From positions 1-13,365 of the forward strand of contig RPRC01000180.1 of assembly GCA_003857395.1 (NCBI GenBank): a DNA stretch of 13,365 bases, written 5' to 3'. Each line of letters begins with the position of its first letter. Position 1 is the first letter of the stretch. The stretch is from Geobacter sp. (lineage in GTDB: Bacteria > Desulfobacterota > Desulfuromonadia > Geobacterales > Geobacteraceae). Position numbers and translations under genes: made by a program. The notes beneath the pieces are model-generated. The model made no database searches. It was not told where the DNA came from and saw only the letters and a program-made list of their open reading frames with translations. Below are positions 1 to 6,569 of this stretch, piece after piece.

Positions 1-32
1 AACCTCGAATCGGCGCTGAATGGCAATTCCAT
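1..32 (-). CDS. Possible 5' end of a downstream gene (partial)
   Basis: An ATG lies 4 nt after the TGA of the phosphoglycerate-mutase-like gene and opens a frame to the window edge (MELPFSADSR...). The tight spacing is typical of a co-transcribed next gene. Only ten codons are visible and the upstream AAGG is a weak, distant ribosome binding site, so neither product nor reality can be judged. Confidence 0.3.
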   Translation of the reverse strand, partial: MELPFSADSR

Positions 33-36
33 CGGT

Positions 37-1338
37 TCAGTCGACCTTCAGAGCGGTTGAAATGCCGGGGGTGAACGGCTGGTCATCCGGCGAGTCCATC
101 AACCCCCAGAGCTTGCCCCGGTCAAGAAAATTCAGAATCAGGTACATGAGTTCCTTTCCCCTGACGAGGCTGAGCCCTCCGGCGGCACAACTCACCTCGT
201 CGAATTTCCCGACATCATCCCTGCGGATGTATTTCCCGGACATGACCAGCGGTACGCTCTCACCGGTATGGATCATGGACCCCGAAGAGGCGGTGGAATG
301 GTCCGCGGTAACAATGAAGAGAACATCTTCATCCGGAACGATCTCGGTAAGGGCAAACTCGAGCGCCCGGTCGATCTCTTCGATTACCCTCTTCTTGACA
401 AGGGGATCCCTGGTGTGCCCTGCTTCGTCCGTGGCCTTGCTATGGACGTGGATGTAGTCGAACTCCCGGGCTTGGCAGGCGATCTCCAGCCTCTCCCGCA
501 GATCCCTGCCGGAGTCGTCCGAATCCTTGACCTTTCTGGTTTCCATGCCGACAACCCGGCCGAGCCCGTGGTAGACGGCGCCGGACGCGATCAGGAGCCC
601 CTTGAGTCCCCACATGTTCGTGAAGGTGGGGAGAGCCCCAAGCATCCCGGCTCGCTGCGTACCGACGGCATTGATGGGCGGAAGCCCGTTTTTTATTCGT
701 TCCCTGTTGAGGGGGTGACCAGAGAGCGTCAGGTAGCTCCAGCGCAGGTACTCATTGAGAAACAGGGCCGTGTTTCGTGCCCGGAGATCGTCCTTCGCGG
801 CGCGCAGCGGCAGGATCTCCATGAGCGGACGCCCTTCAATTATCGGATTGGAGTCGGTCAGGTACCTTGACACGTCTCCCCGGAGACGGAGAATCCCCCC
901 GATACCCTTGGTCGGCAAAAACTCCGCCTCAATGCCGTGGGCGGTATAGTTCCGGATCGATTCGTGAAGAATCCGGCAGCTTTCCCGGTCCAGTTCGGGA
1001 TCTTCATGAGTAAGAACCAGTGATTCCTGCTTCTTCGTCACGGAGAAGATCCGGGCAAGAAGGGCCACATCGCCTTCGCGGATCTCGAGTTCTTCGCCGA
1101 GCGCTTCCACCACACCCCGCCCCGGGAACTCCTCCAACTGGTAGCCGAACATGAGAAAGTGAGCAAGTTCGCTCGGCAAAGCAGTTCCCTGGAAGTGGGT
1201 ATGGAAAAGCCCATTCATGCCGACAGAGGCAATTTTGTCAAGATTGGGGGTATGGGCGGCCTGAAGGGGGGTCTTGCCGTTGAGAAGCGCGTGACTCCGG
1301 TCACCGAGGCCATCGAGAAGGAGAAGGATGCAGCGCAT
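37..1338 (-). CDS. ApgM-family (cofactor-independent, archaeal-type) phosphoglycerate mutase-like phosphotransferase
   Basis: The 433-residue protein belongs to the alkaline-phosphatase superfamily, in the branch of archaeal-type 2,3-bisphosphoglycerate-independent phosphoglycerate mutase. Visible metal-site signatures are LLLDGLGD at 5-13, DEAGH at 304-308, TADHS at 344-348 and H357 in the IHTGES motif. The conserved PGRG is at 72-75. The expected nucleophile serine is S56, but it sits in LPSELAH rather than the usual PGSD-type motif, so the substrate may not be phosphoglycerate. A related family is annotated as a proposed homoserine kinase. The ATG is preceded by GGGAGG (1345-1350 on the other strand) with a 6-nt spacer, which fixes the start. 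It lies 46 nt after the TIM-barrel gene and is probably co-transcribed with it. The protein is cytoplasmic, with no signal peptide. Superfamily is sure; exact reaction is uncertain. Confidence 0.8.
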   Translation of the reverse strand: MRCILLLLDGLGDRSHALLNGKTPLQAAHTPNLDKIASVGMNGLFHTHFQGTALPSELAHFLMFGYQLEEFPGRGVVEALGEELEIREGDVALLARIFSVTKKQESLVLTHEDPELDRESCRILHESIRNYTAHGIEAEFLPTKGIGGILRLRGDVSRYLTDSNPIIEGRPLMEILPLRAAKDDLRARNTALFLNEYLRWSYLTLSGHPLNRERIKNGLPPINAVGTQRAGMLGALPTFTNMWGLKGLLIASGAVYHGLGRVVGMETRKVKDSDDSGRDLRERLEIACQAREFDYIHVHSKATDEAGHTRDPLVKKRVIEEIDRALEFALTEIVPDEDVLFIVTADHSTASSGSMIHTGESVPLVMSGKYIRRDDVGKFDEVSCAAGGLSLVRGKELMYLILNFLDRGKLWGLMDSPDDQPFTPGISTALKVD

Positions 1339-1384
1339 GTTCGGCCTCCCGGGGAAAGAATGTGCGGCTTCTCCAGAGTATACC

Positions 1385-2203
1385 TTACGCGGCGACCAGA
1401 GGAAGCGGGATGTTTTGCGGAACTGTCACGGACCCAAAAGAGAGTGAATCAAGGTAGCAGCGGAGAAGGTCGCGGGTGCGAAGCACCTCAGCCGGGTTCA
1501 TGAGCTCGATCACCCACCAGTCGCACGATTCCGCTAGCCCGAGGAGATCCAGTCGAGCGGAAATGTCCGACAGGGTTTCCGGCGGGACATGCCCGAAGCC
1601 TTCCAACTCGGTGTGATAGATATGGGCATTGAGCAACCTGTCGCGATGGGGCAGGACATACTCGCCAAAGATGTCACCCTGCGGGTGAAGGTTCCGTACA
1701 GCGTGGGCGTGGCCGATATCGATTGTAACATAGGCGCCGCTCTCCCGTATAATGCGACGAAACAGGTGCGGGTCATTGGTAAGTGGGGTAGTGAGGTTTT
1801 CCAAGGCAACGGCAACACCGTTCTGCCGGCCGTGCGCCACGAGGACCGCAAGGTTGTTGATAGCACGCGCCAGGTCGACGCCTTCCCCGGACGGATTGCC
1901 GAGCCCGGAATGCACCGTCATGTGTTGCCCGCCGGCACGGGAGACCTGGTCCACAGTGCGCAGCAGAAGCGCCAGGGAATCGTCACCCCGCTGGTCGGCA
2001 TAGGCTACGTCCACGCCGTGGAAGCGGCAGTGGTAGCGCACCTGGAACCGGGCGAGAGATTGCATCAGGGCGAGGAATTCCCCCTCCGGCAGAGAGGGAT
2101 CGATGGACCAGTCGATGCCGGAAAAGCCGTTTTCGGCGGCAAACCCGGCAAGCCTCTCGGCATCCTGATCGAAGATATTGCACATGGCGAGTACTGGTTG
2201 CAT
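1385..2203 (-). CDS. Sugar phosphate isomerase/epimerase-like TIM-barrel protein (AP endonuclease 2 / xylose isomerase fold)
   Basis: The 272-residue protein has the metal-binding pattern of the xylose-isomerase/endonuclease-IV TIM-barrel superfamily: H98 in TVHSG, E135 in ALENL, D162 and H165 in DIGHA, H194 in NAHIYH, H205 near GHVPP, and E233 in VIELM. Length matches single-domain members. Members isomerise or epimerise sugars or cut abasic DNA, and the sequence alone does not say which. There is no signal peptide. The chosen ATG has no visible Shine-Dalgarno sequence, and a weak promoter-like pair ends 6 nt upstream (see findings), so translation may be leaderless; a second Met at residue 7 is an alternative start. 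The phosphatase-fold gene follows after 46 nt, suggesting a shared but unidentified pathway. Confidence 0.75.
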   Translation of the reverse strand: MQPVLAMCNIFDQDAERLAGFAAENGFSGIDWSIDPSLPEGEFLALMQSLARFQVRYHCRFHGVDVAYADQRGDDSLALLLRTVDQVSRAGGQHMTVHSGLGNPSGEGVDLARAINNLAVLVAHGRQNGVAVALENLTTPLTNDPHLFRRIIRESGAYVTIDIGHAHAVRNLHPQGDIFGEYVLPHRDRLLNAHIYHTELEGFGHVPPETLSDISARLDLLGLAESCDWWVIELMNPAEVLRTRDLLRCYLDSLSFGSVTVPQNIPLPLVAA

Positions 2204-2688
2204 TGGTTGAAAGTAGCGTATCGACTCAAAAAGATCAAATCGATTATTTCAACACAATGGATGAGCTTGATTGATTTTATCGATACCTTGCCATTGTCTC
2301 TGCTTGAAGCAGAAACGGCAGAAAGACGTCGGGGAGACGGGAAAGAGATTTCTCCCTTCCCGTCTCCCCGATTTTCTCACAATCAAAAGTACTGCTTCGT
2401 TCTATACGTAATCCGATACACGGTCAAACGGCTCGACGGTTGCCGCCACAAGAGTGCATCATTTGGGACCTGCGCTGATCCCCCATTGACGTTGGCAGAA
2501 AACAGAAAGGCACGTCTTTTGAGCGTGGAATTGTAATGATTATTTGGGTTAATGCAACGAAGGCTTTTGTGGGACAGGAGCAATTATGAGATTTATTGTA
2601 GTTGCCTCAGTATACGTTGACGATTCTTCACAATATTTTTTGGCGCAATATTGTTCATGCAGCAGAGTCACTAAATTGAATTTTAACT
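2204..2688. other. Gene-poor intergenic region
   Basis: About 485 bp without a convincing gene. It holds an inverted repeat GTATCGA (2218-2224) / TCGATAC (2280-2286) upstream of the TIM-barrel gene and a long GC-rich hairpin (2329-2371). A plus-strand frame at 2586-2840 has a fair ribosome binding site but overlaps the transposase remnant antisense and has no recognisable content. No tRNA-like sequence was seen. Confidence 0.6.
2329..2371 (+). terminator. Long GC-rich hairpin, terminator-like
   Basis: Arms 2329-2343 (TCGGGGAGACGGGAA) and 2357-2371 pair perfectly over 15 bp. Within the 13-nt loop a further GAGA/TCTC helix can form. On the plus strand it is followed by TTTTC; on the minus strand by a poorer CGTCTTTC. 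It could be an intrinsic terminator, but no plus-strand gene ends nearby, so a repeat or mobile-element relic is also possible. Confidence 0.45.
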
Positions 2689-3072
2689 TCAGGAGATTTC
2701 TTTTGACAGTAACGGAGCGGACTTCGATTTCAAGTCCAAACCATTCCTCAGCGAAAGTGAGAGATTTCCAGCCAGCTCAGGAAAATGGCGGAACAGAATT
2801 TGTTTCGCCATTTTTGATGGGCGACCCAGTCTTTTTTTGACTTTCAACCCCTCAATGCCGTGCGCAAGATAAATCTGCCGCCAGGTGTTGGCCGTGGTTC
2901 GGCTTACTCCCAGCTTCTCTGCTATACCCTTCAGGGGAACGCCATTCTCCGTCAGAAGAATGATTTTGCAACGCTGAACCAGTCTCGTTGAAGAAGCATC
3001 ATTGTTGATAATGTCTTCAAGTTCTTTTCTCTCGGAAGAAGTTATTTTCAGTATCAGTGGTTTTCTCGGCAT
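2689..3072 (-). pseudogene. Truncated IS630-family transposase (N-terminal HTH domain only)
   Basis: Residues 1 to about 86 of this 127-codon frame look like the N-terminus of IS630-type transposases: an MPRKPLILKITSSER start, a QRCKIILL helix, a helix-turn-helix at about 50-75 (IAEKLGVSRTTANTWRQ) and the GLKVKKRLGRPSK linker. Full-length IS630 transposases are around 340-360 aa with a DDE catalytic domain. Here everything after GRPSK is unrelated and the frame stops. The break coincides with a 14-bp hairpin at 2782-2814. The gene cannot encode an active transposase; a repressor-like role for the leftover HTH protein is possible but unsupported. The start has only a weak AGG upstream. Confidence 0.7.
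2782..2814. repeat. 14-bp stem-loop at the transposase truncation point
   Basis: Arms AAAATGGCGGAACA (2782-2795) and TGTTTCGCCATTTT (2801-2814) pair over 14 bp with one G-U pair and loop GAATT. It is followed by another T on the plus strand. It lies where transposase similarity ends, so it may be part of the junction or a small repeat element, or it may act as a terminator. Confidence 0.5.
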
Positions 3073-3488
3073 GGTTTAACCTGAAGGCATTGTCTTCAAA
3101 AACAGACATTTCGGATCAACTGAATTTTTAATTCAGAAGTAATCCTAAGGGCTTTTCTATTCCCACTACCTCAAGGAATCTGAATATCACGGTAATGGGT
3201 ATCTTATCGCCTGCCCTGACACGGAGAACACCAGTAATCAGATGTCCTGATCACGATGACTGTCACAGGCGATTCGAGTTGACTTTTGTTGGGATTTCCG
3301 GTGCAGAGTAGCAATGCAAGGTTATTTATTTGTACAAATAACGCCTTTTGAAAACTATCACAAGCCGATGAACAGAGTCAAGGATAATTTGATAAATTAA
3401 TATCAATTGACCTGTTCCAAACGAAGGTTTCTGCAGCCCGATCATCAAACTTGTCGCAGCGCAGGCGGGGATGGACATCCGAAGATAA
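3073..3488. other. Gene-poor AT-rich intergenic region
   Basis: No supported gene. It contains a stem-loop (CTGAATT 3120-3126 / AATTCAG 3130-3136), a 16-bp perfect palindrome (3326-3341) and, near the end, a short open frame on the plus strand that stops at 3486-3488 and may be a gene remnant (see findings). No IS630 terminal inverted repeat could be assigned with confidence. Confidence 0.55.
3326..3341. repeat. 16-bp perfect palindrome
   Basis: TTATTTGTACAAATAA is its own reverse complement. An alternative pairing, GTTATTT/AAATAAC around an 8-nt loop, is also possible. It could be an operator or part of an element end. No adjacent promoter was identified. Confidence 0.4.
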
Positions 3489-3521
3489 AAAAAGCCGGAC
3501 CCATAGTGAGTCCGGCTTTTT
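3484..3521 (-). terminator. Intrinsic terminator of the Cys-type fdhA (bidirectional)
   Basis: A 12-bp stem (AAAAAGCCGGAC 3489-3500 / GTCCGGCTTTTT 3510-3521) encloses a 9-nt loop. The minus-strand RNA ends in a run of U. It starts 14 nt after the fdhA stop codon. The core GCCGG(A/G)C closely resembles the terminator behind the other fdhA copy. Confidence 0.9.
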
Positions 3522-3534
3522 CCATGTTCTCAAT

Positions 3535-6216
3535 TTACGATAATTTTTCCAGCTGTACCGCGCATATTTTGTACTCGCCTGTTTGGCTGATGGGGTCGAA
3601 GGCGTGTACTGTCAGCTCGTTGGTGGGAGTCGAGTCATGGTGGAAACTCATCCAGATCATGCCCGGCTGAACCTTGTCGGTTACCTGTATCCCGGTGGTA
3701 ACGCTACCCCGACGGGAGGTCACCCGCAGCCTGTCGCTATTGCCGACGGAAAGATTTTTCGCGTCCAGCGGATGGAGCATGGCCGCCTCTTCCGGCACAT
3801 AGGCCGACAGTGCCGGGGATTGCCGGGTGGTGACGTTGTAGTGGGACAGGATGCGACCGGTGGAGAGGAGGAAAGGATACTCCTCGTCGGGCAATTCCGC
3901 CGGGGGAATGTGGTCGATACCCTTCAGGAGCCCCAAACCACGGGTAAAGGTCTTGGTATGCAGAATCGCCGTCCCCGGATGGTCGAGAGACGGGCAGGGC
4001 CATTGCAGCCCGGTATGCTCGATCCTGTCATAGTTTATCCCGGTAAAGATAGGAGACAGTGAAGCCATTTCGTCCCAGATTTCGCCGGGCCAGCTGTAGT
4101 CCATGGCATACCCCATACGCTTAGCGACTTCACAGACAATCCACCAGTCGGATCGGGTGTCGGCGATGGGTTCGATGGCCTTGCGCACCCGCTGCACCCG
4201 CCGCTCGGCATTGGTAAAGGTGCCATCCTTCTCGGCAAAACTGGCGCCGGGCAGCACCACGTCGGCAAGCTTGGCGGTCTCGGACATGAACAGCTCCTGC
4301 ACCACCAGGAAATCCAGCGCTTCCATCGCCTTTCTGATGTGGTGGGCATTGGGGTCGGTGAGCACCGGGTCTTCGCCCAGGATGTACATCGCCTTCATTT
4401 TCCCTTCCACGGCTGCATCCATCATGGCCGGAATCATCATGCCGATCTTGGGATTCAACGTCACACCCCAGGCCTTTTCGAACTTGGCCACCACCTCGGG
4501 GTTCGCGACCTTCTGGTAACCTGGAAAATCGCCTGGCAGAGCACCCATGTCGCAGGCACCCTGTACGTTGTTCTGTCCGCGCAACGGGCTGACACCGTTG
4601 CCGAGGCGTCCGATATGACCGGTAATCATGGCCATGTTTGCGGTGCTCATGACGTTATAGGTGCCGCAAATATGCTCGGTAATTCCCAGAGTGTAGACGA
4701 TCACGGCATTCGGGGCCTTGGCGTAGAGCCGGGCCACGTCATAGAGTACCTGTAGCGGGACGCCGGTCATTTGTGATACTTTTTCGGGTGAATAGTCCTT
4801 CACCACGGCGTCCAGTTCCGCGAAGCCTTCTGTTCTCTCCTCTATGAATTTCTTGTCATGCAGGCCTTCCTTGATGATGATGTGCATCAACCCGTTCATG
4901 AGGGGGATGTCGGTCCCGGGTTTTATCTGCAGGAAGTAATCTGCCTTTTCCGCCAGCTCGATCCTGCGGGGGTCAGCCACGACCATTTTCGCGCCCTTCG
5001 CAACTGCCTGTAAGATCATCGCGCCCACCATGGGATGCGCTTCGGTGGGGTTCGCGCCGATGACGAAAAGCACGTCGGCATGCAGGATGTCTTCGAACGA
5101 GTTGGTCATGGAGGCGCTGCCGAAGCTCATGGACAGGCCGGTAACCGTGGAAGCATGGCAGGTGCGGGCGCAGTGATCGATGTTGTTGGTGCCGCACACG
5201 GCGCGGATGAGTTTCTGCATGACATAGTTGTCTTCGTTGGTACAGCGGGCAGATGAGAGCGACGCTATGGCATCACCGCCGAACTTTTTCTTTATATCAC
5301 CTAGTTTATTTGCCACCAGATCCAAGGCCTCATCCCAGGAGGATTCGACGAACTCGCCGTTCTTCTTAATCAGGGGCTTGGTAAGCCGTTTCGGGCTGTG
5401 GACGTAGTCGATACCGAAGCGACCCTTGACGCACATGTCGCGTCCGTTCACCGTGCTGGCCGCGTTGGAGGTGACGCCAATTACTTTTCCGTTTTTCACA
5501 TTCAGGTCAAAGTTGCAGCCGGTCCCGCAGAACGGGCAGGTAGTGCGGACCTTCTCCACTTCCCATTTTCTTCCCTGGCCGAGCATCGCCTTTTCGGTAA
5601 GGGCTCCGGTGGGGCATACGGAAACACAGGTCCCGCAGGAGACGCAGACAGAATCGGCCAGCGGCTTATCCAGTGCGGTAGTCACCTTGGTCCGGAAGCC
5701 GCGGTAGGCGAAGTCGATCACGGCGCGGCCCTGCTTCTCCTCGCAGGCCCGGAGGCACTTGCCGCACAGGATGCATTTGTTCATGTTGCGAACGATGAAG
5801 AGATTGTCGTCTTCGATTTCGTAGTCGTGGTTTGCGCCTCCGAAAGCTCCGCGACGCACGTTATAAAAGTAGGCGTAGTCCTGCAATTTGCAGTCGCCTG
5901 CCTGGTGACAGACGAGGCAGTCTTCGGGGTGGTTGTCCAGCAGGAGTTCAAGGATGGTTTTTCTGGCTTCGATGACTTGCGGTGAGGCTGTTTCGACCAC
6001 CATTCCTTCTTGGGCTTCGGTGACGCATGAGGCGGGAAGATTTCTGGCGCCCTTGATTTCGACAACACAGAGACGGCAGGCGCCGGGTTTCGTCAGTTCC
6101 GGGTCGTGGCAGAGGGTCGGGACGAATGCCCCTGCCTGCCACGCCGCTTCAAGGACCATTGTTCCTTTCGGAACTGTTATTTGGCTGCCGTCGATGGTTA
6201 AGGTTACGTTAGACAC
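3535..6216 (-). CDS. fdhA: Formate dehydrogenase catalytic subunit, cysteine type, with NuoG-like N-terminus
   Basis: This 893-residue molybdo- or tungsto-enzyme oxidises formate to CO2 and passes electrons along an Fe-S chain, usually to an NAD-linked diaphorase partner. In order: a plant-type [2Fe-2S] domain (C36, C47, C50, C64); a NuoG-type His/Cys cluster (H96, C100, C103, C109); two [4Fe-4S] clusters (C148/151/154/158 and C191/194/197/201); the molybdopterin-domain [4Fe-4S] (C227, C230, C234, C262); the active-site stretch CARTCH with metal-ligand C353 and H354; RGQNNVQGA with R546; and a C-terminal dinucleotide-binding domain. No Tat signal is visible, so it is cytoplasmic. The start is GTG, chosen because GGAGG lies 8 nt upstream and the N-terminus aligns with the other copy. 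It is paralogous to the Sec enzyme at 10444-13125 and equal in length. No diaphorase gene adjoins it; its upstream neighbour is a sulfite-oxidase-like gene. Confidence 0.95.
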   Translation of the reverse strand: MSNVTLTIDGSQITVPKGTMVLEAAWQAGAFVPTLCHDPELTKPGACRLCVVEIKGARNLPASCVTEAQEGMVVETASPQVIEARKTILELLLDNHPEDCLVCHQAGDCKLQDYAYFYNVRRGAFGGANHDYEIEDDNLFIVRNMNKCILCGKCLRACEEKQGRAVIDFAYRGFRTKVTTALDKPLADSVCVSCGTCVSVCPTGALTEKAMLGQGRKWEVEKVRTTCPFCGTGCNFDLNVKNGKVIGVTSNAASTVNGRDMCVKGRFGIDYVHSPKRLTKPLIKKNGEFVESSWDEALDLVANKLGDIKKKFGGDAIASLSSARCTNEDNYVMQKLIRAVCGTNNIDHCARTCHASTVTGLSMSFGSASMTNSFEDILHADVLFVIGANPTEAHPMVGAMILQAVAKGAKMVVADPRRIELAEKADYFLQIKPGTDIPLMNGLMHIIIKEGLHDKKFIEERTEGFAELDAVVKDYSPEKVSQMTGVPLQVLYDVARLYAKAPNAVIVYTLGITEHICGTYNVMSTANMAMITGHIGRLGNGVSPLRGQNNVQGACDMGALPGDFPGYQKVANPEVVAKFEKAWGVTLNPKIGMMIPAMMDAAVEGKMKAMYILGEDPVLTDPNAHHIRKAMEALDFLVVQELFMSETAKLADVVLPGASFAEKDGTFTNAERRVQRVRKAIEPIADTRSDWWIVCEVAKRMGYAMDYSWPGEIWDEMASLSPIFTGINYDRIEHTGLQWPCPSLDHPGTAILHTKTFTRGLGLLKGIDHIPPAELPDEEYPFLLSTGRILSHYNVTTRQSPALSAYVPEEAAMLHPLDAKNLSVGNSDRLRVTSRRGSVTTGIQVTDKVQPGMIWMSFHHDSTPTNELTVHAFDPISQTGEYKICAVQLEKLS

Positions 6217-6275
6217 GGGTGATACCTCCTATTGTTCATTAGTATTTCCAACACGAGAAATAGCGTCAGGCCAAG

Positions 6276-6338
6276 TCAGTCGAATCCTTCTCCCCAGCTT
6301 CCCGGCTTCAGCCGGATGTGGCGGTACCTTCTCGGCAT
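6276..6338 (-). CDS. Possible 20-aa leader peptide upstream of fdhA
   Basis: ATG at 6336-6338 is preceded by AAAGGAGG with a 9-nt spacer, a better ribosome binding site than most genes here have. It encodes an Arg-rich 20-mer starting MPRRYRHIRLK. An overlapping frame from ATG 6343-6345 (38 codons) ends with TAG touching the fdhA GGAGG (6225-6229), but its own spacing to AGGAGG is only 2 nt. Neither peptide is recognised; one could couple translation to fdhA. Confidence 0.35.
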   Translation of the reverse strand: MPRRYRHIRLKPGSWGEGFD

Positions 6339-6400
6339 TTTTCATCACCTCCTTTCAGGTATATTCTCGGAAATCTCTTGTTCCCGGTCCCCTCTCCCGG

Positions 6401-6453
6401 AAAAAGAAAAACCCACTACGATACCTGACGTTACATCAGGATCGAAGCGGGTT
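6401..6453 (-). terminator. Long hairpin with U-tract: terminator or attenuator before fdhA
   Basis: On the minus strand, arms 6453-6436 and 6428-6410 form an 18-bp stem with one T-T mismatch and one bulged T around loop TGTAACG, followed by GTTTTTCTTTTT-type sequence. It lies about 117 nt after the stop of the sulfite-oxidase-like gene and about 190 nt before the fdhA start. It probably ends the upstream transcript; it could instead attenuate a leader transcript. Confidence 0.75.
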
Positions 6454-6511
6454 TCGTTGGGTCCGCCGATGGCGGAGGACGAAGTATACGCTTGTTACGT
6501 TACGATTTTTC

Positions 6512-6542
6512 GGGTGCTTCCGGGAAATTTCCCGTGGCACCC
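6512..6542. repeat. Nested palindrome/hairpin
   Basis: A perfect 14-bp palindrome CGGGAAATTTCCCG (6521-6534) is enclosed by GGGTGC (6512-6517) and GCACCC (6537-6542). It begins 28 nt past the stop of the sulfite-oxidase-like gene. It may be an RNA stem or a dimeric regulator site. Confidence 0.5.
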
Positions 6543-6569
6543 TTTCTCAAAAAGGGAGTAAAGTTTTCG

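Larger units (their letters stand above)
6217..6569 (-). other. Structured intergenic/leader region upstream of Cys-type fdhA
   Basis: This 353-bp region holds, in minus-strand order, a nested hairpin (6512-6542), a TATACT -10-like box (6483-6488), a TCCGCC/GGCGGA hairpin (6462-6476), an 18-bp terminator hairpin with U-tract (6401-6453), then AGGAGG and short open frames running into the fdhA ribosome binding site. It separates the sulfite-oxidase-like gene from fdhA. Whether it is only a terminator plus promoter, or an RNA-based switch, cannot be decided by eye. Confidence 0.5.

Noticed and set aside
2586..2840. Plus-strand 84-codon frame with GGAG before its ATG
   Set aside because: It overlaps the transposase remnant antisense, crosses the 14-bp hairpin and has no protein-like features, so the ribosome-site match is probably chance.
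2380..3480. A tRNA-Sec or other tRNA gene in the gene-poor region
   Set aside because: No T-loop motif or cloverleaf-compatible arms were found on reading the region.
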